Below, piece by piece: positions 1-10,400 of a stretch of 64,000 nucleotides of DNA. Below the pieces are notes generated by a model. It was not told the origin of the DNA. It made no database searches and saw nothing but the letters and a program-made list of their open reading frames with translations. How positions within the stretch are numbered: position 1 is the first letter of the stretch; each line of letters begins with the position of its first letter. Where the stretch lies: positions 1,922,001 through 1,986,000 of the forward strand of contig CAJFCV020000002.1 in NCBI GenBank assembly GCA_904066235.2, written 5' to 3'. Origin of the DNA: Bursaphelenchus xylophilus. Lineage: Eukaryota > Nematoda > Chromadorea > Rhabditida > Aphelenchoididae. Position numbers and translations under genes: made by a program.

Positions 1-154
1 GCATATCCTGATGAGCACAATCACTGGCGGTCTCCCAGTTGTACGCATAATAAAACAGTCCACAATCTGCGCTCGGAAACACTGTGATAACAGTCATAAC
101 CAAAAGATAACCGGGGAATGTTAGACGGTTCAAGGTCTAAACGAAAGCATTGCC

Positions 155-406
155 TACAGTCGCGGACCTGATCCAGTGGCAAAAACGTACCATTTTGCTT
201 CCGGAAAGTATCAAAAAATGCAGCAAAATACCTCCATCTGCAAGTCAAAAAACTCCGATTTCAAACGCCATGCCGCACTTTTTTGTGAGGGCAATTCAAA
301 ACGGAGTTTTTTTTAGTTGGAGAGGGAGGCATTTTGCCACATTTTTTGATATTTTCCGGATGCAAAATGATACGGTTTTTGCCACTGGATCAGGCCTCTC
401 ACTGTA
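155..406. mobile_element. family D MITE
   Basis: Inverted ends starting TACAGTCGCGGACCTGATCC and ending in GGCCTCTCACTGTA. The interior is palindromic, with paired copies of ACGTACCATTTTGC. TA duplication, Tc1-like ends. No coding capacity. Confidence 0.75.
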
Positions 407-439
407 TATATAAATTCCTTTACATCAATTGCTATAATA

Positions 440-573
440 TATCAGTCTGTCGGGAAAATAATCAGCACAATGTCGCTGCACCCACCGATCGCGTTCGTTG
501 CTCAAGTTGATTTTTTCCCGTCGGCGATGCGATTTTTGATGCGACAGATCGCTCATTATTTTTCCGACAGACC
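440..573. mobile_element. family A MITE, GAGCACA subtype
   Basis: Starts ATCAGTCTGTCGGGAAAAT and ends TTTTTCCGACAGACC, with inverted GCACA/TCGCTG subterminal blocks. A second copy lies at 745-891. Confidence 0.8.
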
Positions 574-744
574 AAAAAAATTTTTTTTAATTTAAAAATT
601 ACCTTCAAAGCAACTTCGGGGATGACACTCTTCATTGCGATGATGTTGATTCGTGATAATGTGAGAACAAGTCCGTAGGGTTCGATGGAAAAAAAGCAGG
701 TCAAATAGACGAGGACGATATACTAAAAGAGGCCGTTCAGTTTT

Positions 745-891
745 ATCGGTTTGTCGGGAAAATAATGAGCACAATATCGTTGAGCCGATCGTGTCGCTGA
801 AGTGAAAAGGAATGTGATTTTGTCGCAACACAATTCGTTTTCTCGGCGATCCGGTTTTCAATACGACGGAATCATTATTTTCCCGACAGTT
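745..891. mobile_element. family A MITE
   Basis: TATCGGTTTGTCGGGAAAAT at the left and ATTATTTTCCCGACAG at the right, with an internal TCGCTGAAGTGAAAAG block shared with the copies at 5960, 12492 and 51171. Confidence 0.75.
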
Positions 892-1105
892 TCAGTCTCG
901 CTTTCACGGCTTAGTTGACGAAATGTCACAAAATTTTTTCTTCTCCCATGCCTTTAAAGCCAAGTCAAAAATAATTTTAAAACTGCTGACGATGATGTTT
1001 TACAATCCGTTTGATTATGTTGATAAGGACAATAAAAAATTCTGTGACGTTTCGTCTTCCAAGCCCTAAAAGGGATATTAAAATGTGCTTATTTTGGCCC
1101 CTTAA
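892..1105. other. spacer, no gene seen
   Basis: AT-rich sequence between a family A and a family C copy. It holds a short imperfect inverted pair (ACGAAATGTCACAAAATT near 918 against AATTCTGTGACGTTTCGT near 1040). Nothing else is recognisable. Confidence 0.5.
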
Positions 1106-1405
1106 CAGGGAAGTGTGCCAAGTGCAACGCGGAAATTTTCCTTAACTTTTGCACATAGGTTGGGTATAAGGCACGTATGACTTTTTGAAAAAACTTTGAG
1201 CGCACTTTGCGGTCATTGTAACCGAGAGAATACGCGAAATTCGGAGGGAGTTCAGAGGGGAAAAGGACTTTTTGGTTGATATCTTTGCCAGTTTTGCTAC
1301 ATTACAAAGGGGCGTGAAACTTTGCATGGAAAATTTCGCATAAAAAGCTTGACATTTACAGGCCTTGGAAAAAACTATCCTAAATTTGAGCCAAGTTTAA
1401 TGCAA
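1106..1405. mobile_element. family C (Tc5-type) MITE, right end lost
   Basis: The left end CAGGGAAGTGTGCCAAGTGC follows TTAA. The interior shows the family's AAAGTTTTAGCTCGC-type and TTTGAGCCAAGTTT blocks in diverged form. The expected right terminus is missing and the copy fades out beside the coding-like exon at 1397. Confidence 0.5.
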
Positions 1406-1528
1406 CGAAAAACTGGTAAGAGGTGCCAAGATAATTTTCGCGGCGCCTCGGAATTGAGGGATTTTTACACGGTGATCCTCCCACCACCCAGCCGACCTGC
1501 CCACAGAATTTTTGGTCAACAACACCCT
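1397..1528 (-). CDS. possible terminal exon following the 1.6-kb exon
   Basis: After TTTTACAG, 43 codons stay open to TAA (RVLLTKNSVG to SLH). The last codons run into a family C repeat copy beginning near 1106, so the original 3' end may have been replaced by the insertion. It would be the cytoplasmic tail if the preceding exon is a receptor. Confidence 0.3.
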   Translation of the reverse strand, partial: RVLLTKNSVGRSAGWWEDHRVKIPQFRGAAKIILAPLTSFSLH

Positions 1529-1568
1529 CTGTAAAATAAGAGATTTCAGTCGACATTTGTCTCATTAC

Positions 1569-1715
1569 CTGGTCAATCTCTGGAAAAGATGTGCAAAAAG
1601 TTGAGTAAAAAATTAGTGGCACTTGAGTTGCGACAAACATAAAATTAATCACGGATTGGCGGAGTATTGTGTCGAAGCTGATGGAGTCACGATACATTCT
1701 TGACTGCCATATCAC
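1569..1715 (-). CDS. coding-like exon, membrane-segment protein, possibly serpentine receptor
   Basis: An open 49-codon exon between acceptor TTTTAG and donor GTAATG, phase 0 at both ends. After a basic stretch (WQSRMYRDS) it has a hydrophobic segment, SVINFMFVATQVPLIFYSTF, of membrane-spanning length. It joins in frame across a 40-nt intron to the exon at 1528-1397. The pattern suggests transmembrane segment 6 of a nematode chemoreceptor, but I see no family-specific motif. No complete gene could be assembled with the exon at 2509-2318. Confidence 0.4.
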
Positions 1716-1749
1716 CTAAAATCCAAAAAAAAATATCTTCAGCGATTTA

Positions 1750-1913
1750 TCAATTTGTCGGGAAAATAATGAGCACCCTATCGCATTGAAAATCGCATCG
1801 GCGTCGAGAAAATGAATTGTATTGCGGCAAAATCAAAGTGGTTTTCACTTTCAAATTGTTTTTACGAGGATCGGCACAGTGGCATTGTGCTCATTATTTC
1901 CCCGACAGACTGA
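1750..1913. mobile_element. family A MITE
   Basis: TCAATTTGTCGGGAAAATAA to TTTCCCCGACAGACTGA, TA on both sides, GAGCAC subtype. Confidence 0.8.
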
Positions 1914-2317
1914 TATTGTTGGCGTGCCCATATTAGCGGTCAACCACTTTGCGGGCAGCTAGAAGAACCACGGGGTTCTGCGGGCATTTTTGAAAATCAG
2001 CCGAGTATTGCGGAAAAGGCTTTGGCAGCTAGACGTTGCGAATTAAGTTTCCTGGTGAATAAACGGCTTGAAGAGTTCCCCCAGAGGTTAATTTGGTACT
2101 TTTACTAGTTTTTGAAAAAAAATCTCTCATAGATTTGAAAGCGGTGGATGAATTCAATGGATTCGTAAACTTATCAGTACCAGATAGTTGTCAATGTAAA
2201 ATCTGTGTCATACTACGTAGATTACGAAAGGTACCATAATTCTAATCACAAAAGGTCGGCTGCCTGGAAAGTGGTTACCCGCAAGTGTCGCGACGCCGTA
2301 TGTTGACACTGCCTCAC

Positions 2318-2509
2318 CTTCACCACAAGCGCCTGCAACACCAAACACGGCAACATAAAGATGCTGTAGAGAGCGCCAACAAAGAAGCGCTCGTCGCGAC
2401 AAGAATGCATTTTCAAGCAATGAGTCGGCAGGTCGACAGTTCCGTGAGCCAGAAATTCTTCGATACTCAGCTGTTTCTCCAAATTAGATTTTGCATTAGT
2501 TATTTTGTG
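2318..2509 (-). CDS. coding-like exon with one membrane segment, possible receptor N-terminus
   Basis: 64 codons between acceptor CATACAG and donor GTGAGG, phase 0 at both ends. It encodes a hydrophilic lead (IEEFLAHGTVDLP), two cysteines, then the hydrophobic FFVGALYSIFMLPCLVLQAL. This resembles the extracellular N-terminus plus first transmembrane helix of nematode serpentine receptors. After the next acceptor (CTTTCCAG) only five codons follow before a stop, so downstream splicing is unresolved and the gene may be broken. Confidence 0.4.
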
Positions 2510-2755
2510 CTGTATGGAAGTTGGTAATCACATTTGAATTAGGAATGAACCACAAATTACGGTACAACTTACTTTCGCACAGACTTTGGTGACTTTTTAT
2601 GAGCGGGAAGTTAACTTGATTGTCAGCTATTTGAGGAATTGTGGAAGTTCAAAGGCACGCTCAATGTTAAAGTTTCTGTAGAACGATGCGAAATTTGTAG
2701 CTTGTCCCATTACAATTCCAAGGGATTTGAAGAAAACGACAGTCATTTGAGGATA

Positions 2756-2894
2756 TCAGTCTGTCGGGAAAATAATGTGGACTCATCGGGCCTTGGCATC
2801 GCCCGTTATCGTTTTGCGAGAGATTTGGTGCGCTTCTGCGGCGAGGCTTGACATTTTTTCGCCACAAATCAACATTATTTTCCCGACAGACTGA
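2756..2894. mobile_element. family A MITE, GTGGATT-like subtype
   Basis: TCAGTCTGTCGGGAAAATAA to TTTTCCCGACAGACTGA with TA flanks. The interior has TTGGCATCGCCC and CGTTTTGCGAGAG blocks typical of the second A subtype. Confidence 0.85.
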
Positions 2895-2923
2895 TATAAA
2901 TCTATCTTCACCAGAAAATTTCT

Positions 2924-3006
2924 GCCTGTCGGGAAAATAATGAGGATTTTTTGCTGCAAAATGCCAAGCCTTGCCGTACTCCGCGAACTTAGCTGGACCA
3001 CCCTGT
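2924..3006. repeat. half of a family A element fused to a mariner-like terminus
   Basis: CCTGTCGGGAAAATAATGAG opens a half element with no right end. It runs into CGAACTTAGCTGGACCACCC-TGTA, whose complement (TACAGGGTGG) is a mariner-type end. The same end recurs at about 31352-31380. Confidence 0.5.
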
Positions 3007-3079
3007 ATCTCGCAAAACGATGATAGGCAATTTCAAGGCACTTCGGATGGATGCTAAATTGTAAGAAAAAGGTTGTAGG

Positions 3080-3365
3080 AACTGCCTACATGGCCTGGCA
3101 AAGCCGTTGGATGGTCGGCGGACACTCGGCGGAGGCTTGGCGAAGGGTTGCAATATGTCCACTTTTTATAACTTTAGCTATTACTAACGTTAGTTTTGCT
3201 TGCCATGAGTTATTGTAACACATAAAAGAGAAAAATTTGTGGCAAAAAAGGAAGATCCGTAACGTTTATCTAGATATTATTGATGTGAGTACATGTAAAA
3301 CACCTCAAAATAGGTGATAAGCTATCGTGGGACCCGATCAAGCTTATTATCTGCTAACTAGGCCT
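3080..3365 (+). repeat. family E dispersed repeat
   Basis: Contains GGACACTCGGCGGAGGCTTG, then TTGCAATATGTCC and GATATTATTGATGTGAGTAC, ending near GGTGATAAGCTATCG. Near-identical copies lie at 42935-43205 (plus) and 13235-13520 (minus), with partial ones at 23640 and 49975. No terminal inverted repeat was seen. Confidence 0.7.
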
Positions 3366-3385
3366 TCTTTTATCCTCTTCTACTA

Positions 3386-3735
3386 TACATAAAAGTGGTA
3401 ATATAAGAATTTAAGATTCTTTTTTCCCAAATCGCGATTTTCGGTGCACAAAAAATTAGACGCCCAAATCGAAAAACTGGCGTCGACTTATTTTTTGCTC
3501 TGCACCGAATTCTGAAATCTGGTAAAATTTTCCAAGTTTTTCAAAATCAGTGCACAAAGTCTTAAGTCAGCACAGAAGACTTAACTGCCTAAGTCAGCAC
3601 CGCGTTTCGGAATTCGGTGCTGAGATAATTAAGTCGACGCCAATTTTTCGCTTTGGGCGTCGACTTTTTTGTGCACCGAAAAACGCGATTTGGGAAATCA
3701 AAATTTTTAATTCTTATATGACCACCTTTACATGC
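3386..3735. repeat. 350-bp palindromic element
   Basis: Arms contain ATATAAGAATT, CCCAAATCGCG, TTTTCGGTGCACAAAAAA and GGCGTCGACTT on one side and their complements on the other, with a short tandem of AAGTCAGCAC in the loop. It looks like a foldback MITE. The open frames across it are by-products of the symmetry. Confidence 0.65.
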
Positions 3736-3961
3736 AACGACGAATCGACCCGATCCGTAGTATCGTCGATCCGAACTGTAACCCGAAAAACCCTCCACAA
3801 CTTATTCTGCTATTTTTATTTTTATTTAGTTCCCAACACCTGTTTTTGCCCTGCCCAAATTGGGCTCTCTATAGTTTAAATAATGAATCCGCGTTTTTTT
3901 GGCTGCTCAAATATTATAGTATGGTATTATAAAAAGTGCTATTTTTATGTATAAATAAAAC

Positions 3962-3967
3962 TTTATT
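3962..3967 (-). terminator. candidate polyadenylation signal of the NHR gene
   Basis: TTTATT on the plus strand is AATAAA on the minus strand, about 400 nt downstream of the receptor stop codon. Other A-rich hexamers are nearby, so the exact site is uncertain. Confidence 0.4.
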
Positions 3968-4362
3968 CATAACCGTCTTATTAGAACAATCGTTTTTGGG
4001 AGAAGTGAGAGAAAAACAATGAGAAAAAAAGTTCTATAATACAGACATAACAACAACAAACTAGCTTACGGTAAGAACTGTACATGACTATCAACTGAAA
4101 AATGGGATTTTTTGGGGAAAAAGGCAATTTTTTGCATTTTAAAAATTCCAAAATTTCAAAAAATTGATTTTTCCCTCAAAAAACCGCAAATTTTCTTTGA
4201 AAAAATACCAAAAAATACAAAAAAAAAAACTTATTAGACCACCGGAAATTAAAATCGAATGGAAAGAGACTGTACGAAAGATGAGATTTTTGGTTTGTGA
4301 TATTGATTCGTTTGAGGTGCGTAATATGTTCAGGGGTTTGTTGTTTCTGTTTTTCGCAAATA

Positions 4363-4488
4363 CTAGCAACCGGAGTCGCGGTCGTAGGTGTCGTAGAAGT
4401 TGCGCGCCACGGCGGTTCCGCCGCCAAAGCCGGTCACGTTGAAGACCTCGTTGAAGCGGACGTTGTCGGCAGAGAGGCGGACGAGCTC
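4363..4488 (-). CDS. NHR last exon: end of ligand-binding domain and C-terminal tail
   Basis: 126 nt after TTTTTCAG, ending in TAG at 4365-4363. It encodes 41 residues starting [23 protein letters not shown] is a partial match to the AF-2 activation helix (hydrophobic pair, x, Glu, hydrophobic pair). A tail of about 24 residues follows, rich in Gly, Asp and Tyr, ending DSGC. High GC relative to its surroundings supports coding. Confidence 0.9.
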   Translation of the reverse strand, partial: ELVRLSADNVRFNEVFNVTGFGGGTAVARNFYDTYDRDSGC

Positions 4489-7400
4489 CTGAAAAATTGA
4501 AAAATTGGGGAAATGAATTTAAAGTAGGGTAAAAGACTAGAATATTTTGTGCAGTAATTTACTAACGATACATTTTAATTTATATTAAAATACCACAAGG
4601 TTTTAGCTAGAGTTAGCATAGTTCGAGATGACAAAACAGGTTGTTTTTTAGAGAGCACGCGGAATGAGGAGAGTAGGAAAAGCGAAAAAATAGTGTTTGC
4701 TTTATCAGTCTGTCGGAAAATTATCGTGGATTTTTTGTCGCGCCTTGAAATCTCCCACCATTTCTTTTTGACGGCTAGTCGCGGTTAGAGATTCGGATAG
4801 GAAAAAAATAAATTTAAAAATAAAATATTTTTTAACTGCGACAAGATGAAAAATCTTGCTGAAAAAATCTTAAATCCACATTATTTTCCCGACAGACTGA
4901 TATAATGGTCTCAAAATGTAGATAATGAAAAACTACCCTCTACAAGTCCTTCCGGAAAGTCGCCGGACTGATTTTTGTCGTTTGCACCGTGCGAAAAAGT
5001 CAGCCCAAAAAAAAGCCTATTGCACGGTGCAAAAAGCAAGAAATTGCACTGTGCAAAGAGAATTTTTGTTTTCGCACAAGTCGCCGATTTCAGTCCACAA
5101 AAGGCTATTAACGCCGAAATCAAGGAAGAGTTTTGAGAAATTTATACGTGTTTTCTTTTTTTGGACAAAAATCGCTTCTGGCCAAAAAATTGATTTTTAT
5201 GTAATTTGTAAACTACAGAGGCTGTATTTTACCAACCCAGCTAATAGACACAACTATCAGAGAATTTCAAGCCCTCAAAAGCACCAACTTTCTCCGTGGC
5301 ACCCTCCAATCTATCTCAATGTGCATTTTGCTGTTTTTCGCATAGTGCAAACTAAAAAACCGCTGTTCTAGGACTTCTAGTCGTTCCAGAAAGTGCGTAG
5401 ACTTTTTTCGCGGGGCACAGTGAATTTTTACGCGCGCCCAAAATTCTTGGCGACTTTTGGATTGTACAGCGCAAAAGGGCAAATGCACAGTGCAAAAAAT
5501 TTGCGACGAAAAATCTACGCATTTTCTGGAAAAATTCTCTAAATTTTGCTCAACTTTTTCACACTCTCTAAATCACAAAAATCTCCAAACCCTTACCGTG
5601 ATCGAAGCCAGCAGCGTGAAGAAGTGTCCGATCCTGGCGCTGGCCCACTCGCTTCTCGACTCGATCGGCGCGATCCTCACCAACAACCGGTACAACAGGG
5701 CTGTGTAGTGCTTTCGGATGAACCGAACGCATTCCCTGCCATGCGGCGAGAGATTGGAAAGACTGGCGGGGGCAAAGATGGTCAACACGGTGAGAATGAC
5801 TTGTTCTTGTCGGCTGATCGGATGTTTTCGGAGAGGTCGGACCATTAGGTTTAGCATCCGCTCTGTTACCCGTCTGGAAATTTGTAGATGAAATAGTGGG
5901 ATGATATGAAAGTATGCAAGATTTTTTTTATTGTTTCTTCAAATTTTCGAAATTTTGTATCAGTCTGTCGGGAAAATAATGAGGGGAATGTCGCTGCGCT
6001 GATTGTGTCGCTGAAGTGAAAAGCAATTTGATTTTGTCGCGAAACAATTCATTTTCTTAATGCCAATGCGAGTTTCGATGCGACAGAGTGCTCATTATTT
6101 TCCCAACAGCATTTTCATAAAGTGCATGAACATTTTTCGTGGCCCGAACCGCAAAAGACAAAGATCTCTTAGTTTTTGCACGGTGCATTCATCTTTTTTT
6201 TTTGTTTTTGTACTGTAAGCTGTTTTCAACATCGCCGCCGCGGTTTTGTTGCGAAAAAATGTCCATGCCCCTTTGGAAAATACCGCTGGTTCTTCCTGAA
6301 AGTCACCGGACTGATTTTTGGCGCACCCAGCATTCCATCCACCAACATTCTCAAGCGGTAAGAGGTATTGGACATTTCTACAGAAACTTTTTTTTTCTAT
6401 TTTTTCGATGCACAGTGAAGTTTTTTAACTTTCGGTTTTTTGCACCGTGCAAAAAAGAGTTTGACTAAAATTTTGCACTGTGCGAAAAAAGGCAGGGTGC
6501 GAGCGACGGCAGAAAAAAAAGTCCATTGCACGGTGCAAAAAGCCAGAAATTGCACAGTGCAAAGGAGACTTTTGTTTTCGCACTGTGCGTGTCGCCGATT
6601 TCAGTCCAACTTTCCAGAAGGGCTATTAACGCCGAATTAAAAGAAGATCAACCGGTCGAGTTTTGAAAAATTTATTTTTTTCTTTTTTTTGATGACTTAA
6701 ACATCGCTTTTTGCCAAAAAAAATAATGATTTTTATGTAATTTGTATACTACAGGGGCTGTATTTTATCGACCCAGCTGGTAGACAGAACCATAAGAGCT
6801 TTTCAAGCCCCCACAAGCTCAAATTTACCCCGTGGAACCCTCAAATCTATCTCAATTCTAACTTTATCATCACCCACTCACCTCTGATCCAACACCCGTT
6901 GAAACTGTTGATTCCGCGGGAAATACGAGCCGTTACAATAGCAGACGCCATCGCAGCCCGTCCTCACCGTCCAGTTCGCCGCCGCCCACCAATGAAACGC
7001 GGGATAGCGGCTCTCGGCCAGCGAAATCTGATCCTCCGCCGTGAAGCTTTGAAACTCCGGCACCGCCTTCACAAAGTCGATAAAGTAGACCAAACAGCGT
7101 TGCCAATCCTGCACTGTGTCCTCGAGTTCGGCGATTCGCTCCGCCGTGGGGCTGATTCGAATGCGGACGCAGACCAGGCCCGGATTCTTGAACAGATCCA
7201 CGAAGGGGTACCCGTTGGGGTCTTTTTTGGAATTGCGGATTATTTCCGCCGTATTCTCGACACCGTCCACCACCTGATCATCGATTTGGATTAGATGCAT
7301 CACCTGAAAGTGGAATATTAGCGATTTTTTTTGAGGTTTTTGAAAAAGTATCAAAAAGTATCCAAAATTTCAAAGTTGTTTGTTTTCGATGAAACTTGTC

Positions 7401-10400
7401 AGAAATATAGAAAAAGATTTTCTAAGGCATCTGTGAAAATTTCAGATCGAAATTTGCATAAATCATCGAGATTTTTAAGTCGAAATTTTGTAAAATCTCA
7501 AAATCATGCATATTGCATAAAAAACCTCAAAATCTCAAAAAATAAGTGAAAAGATCTGAACAAATCGCACCTGTCGTTGTGAGTCCGCATCGAAAACCAC
7601 ACTGCTCAGCCGCATCTCCTCCTCCGGCGACGGAATAAACATTGGCGTTCGTTTGAAGTCCGTCTCGTCGTAAGCGGGACACAACACCCGTCCCTTGTCG
7701 TCAATTTTGGGCAAATTGCAGGGCTGTGTTTGGCATTCCGCGTGGCACTGTTGCACGTACGGAACGGGCGTCGCACTCACACTCCCACTGAACGAGGAGG
7801 ACTGTCCCATGAAGGCGGAGACGCTGACAACTTGCTCCGTTTCGTTGGGATGCGCCTCGTCGGAGCGCCAGGTCGTGTGGACTTGTTCCGAGTCATTGCG
7901 TTCGTATTGAACGGCTGAAATTTGTTTTTACATTGCTTGAAGATGAGATGGTATAAAATAAATATTTTTTGAGGGTGATATTTTATACTAAAGATCTAGT
8001 TTTAAGCGACATTTTATACGAAAAAAAATCTTTTTGCAAAAGGGACATTTTATACGAAAATTTATTTTTAAGGGCGACATCTTATCCGAAAAAATTTTTT
8101 TTGATGGTGACGTTTTTGAAGGGACATTTTATACGAAAAATTTTTTTGAGGACGACATCTATACCACACAAAAATTAGGTGACATTTTATACGAAAGTCG
8201 TTTTTTCCGAGAGTGAAATTTTATACGAAGAGCATTTTTTGAAGGGACATTTTATACGAAAATCATTTTTTCTGAGGGCACATTTCATACAAAAAATACG
8301 TTTTTGTAGGGACATTTTATACAAAAAAATATTTTTTTAAGCACATTTTATACGCAGAATATTTTGTGGGATACGTTTTATTTACGACTCCGTTGAACAA
8401 ACATTACGCAAGTCTGATGAATCCCATAAAAACGCGTCATTATCTTAATCCCTTTATTTTGTTGATTGTTTTGGGCAGAGGGGTAGCTCGTTCTTCGAAT
8501 ATTGCGAAGGTCTGAGACGATTGCACTTTTCGGCACAAACGGTTTTGGGTTGGGAATTCGCTTTTACGCGAAATAACTAAAAATATTGTCGAAAAAAGGG
8601 CACAGAAAGATCAACAACTGACGTAGATTACTTTATTATGCCCTCGGGGTATTTTGGAAATACTTTTATTCTTAATTTAAATATTCGAATTTTAGTCTTG
8701 ATGGCTTATTTTTTAAATATTAATTTTGTCTAAACTTGAGTACATAAATTGTATTTGCAAATCTCAATACAAAAACTGTCGTGTTCCCTTCATTCCGAGT
8801 GCAACATTTTTCTTATCGTTGGTCCCGAATTTGTTTGATTTTGGAAAAAATTATGCAAACAAAACCCAAACTAGAGTCGAAAATAAATAATTTTCGAGTC
8901 CAGGAGGTTATCTCATTAATTTTTGTAAGATATTCTGACTTCTTTAACAAAAAAATATTGGAAATATTTATCGTATTTTATAAAAAAAATTTAAAATTTA
9001 AAAACATTTTAATTTAAAAAACCTCCAAAAGTATCCAAAAAATCGAAAAAGCTTACCTCTCGGATTCATCCCCACATCTAAACACCTTTTTAGCCGGCAT
9101 GCCCTGCAGGCATTTCGCTGTTCCTTGGCCACCACGCATCGCCCTTCGAACCGGCATTTATACCGCTTATTATTCCAGACGCTACGCCGAAAAAACCCTA
9201 AAAATGAAAAGTAAAAATTTAGAAAAAGTTGCCTCACCTTTACACCCGTTGCACGCTATAACCGCGTAATGACGCCCCAAGGCCTGAAATTTAAAAAAAT
9301 TTATTTGAAAAATAAAAATTTTTGTTTATTTTTATAATATAATATTATTAATAATCAAAAAAAATAAAAAAAAAATATTTTTTTAAAATTTTTTCAAAAA
9401 TATTTTTTTCACAAATTTTCAAAAAAAAAAAATTTTTTTTTCTGATTTCATTAAGTATTATATCACTTGTTAATAAGAAACCGAAAAGCGGAACAAGTTG
9501 TAGGATTAGTCCTCTCTTTCATGCATAAAAAATGACTAATCCCATTGTTTCTCTTCCAAGAAAGAGCCCTTTTCCTCGCGTGGGCTTCAAAATTTTTAAT
9601 TTGGAGCGTGATGAGTGGTGAAAAAATGTGATGAAAAAACTTTAAGAAAACTCAAAATGGACAACGCGTATTTTACCAGCATAGATATTCGAAAATTTTT
9701 ATCTTCCTAGTTAAGAATTTTTTCTTAATTTTGCACTGTGCGAGTCAAAAAAGTAGGTTTTTCTTGCTTTTCCTGAGGATTTCGATGATTTTTCTGTGAA
9801 TACCAAAGGCTCGTATAAAGAAAATATTCGTATTTCACCATCAAAATTGAGAAAGAAGAATTTTAAACCTGTTTTTGCCAAATTTTTGTTTTGCACTGTG
9901 CGAAAAAGTTTTCATCGTATAAAACGTCACCCAATACGAGGAAAGTCAAGAAAAATGGTTTCCTGTGTCTGCAATCCTAAAATACTGCAACCTGTCAGTC
10001 ATTATGCTACATTTTTCCTGCAACGCCCTCAGGGCATAAGCTTTTTATTTTCGCACAGTGCAATATAAGCTTTGCGTAAAAAATGGCTCCCCCGATCAGG
10101 TAAAGCTAGAAATCAAAGCTTTCTGTATTCCGCAGCCTCGTATATTCCCTAAAAATCAAGCTACTAATACTCAAGCACTTACCGTGTCCCCGCAGACATC
10201 ACAAAATAAAGTTTTCTTCGAGCGCCGCCTTCCCGGCCCAACGTAGTCCATCTCGGGCGGCGCTTGATTCAGATCCGCCATCGACGGCGTCACAAAGTTG
10301 TGCTGAAGGCTGGCGTTGGCTTGAAGGAAGTTCTGATGATGTCGCTGCGCTAGCATGAACTCGTTGGCCCTATCCATCACGTCGATCTCCATCTTGGCCT

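Noticed and set aside
3550..3879. 109-codon plus-strand ORF
   Set aside because: Most of it lies across a palindromic element; composition mirrors the inverted repeat.
7960..8385. Direct repeats with spacers resembling a CRISPR array
   Set aside because: Repeat units differ from one another, spacers are T-rich and variable, and the host gene is a spliced eukaryotic receptor.
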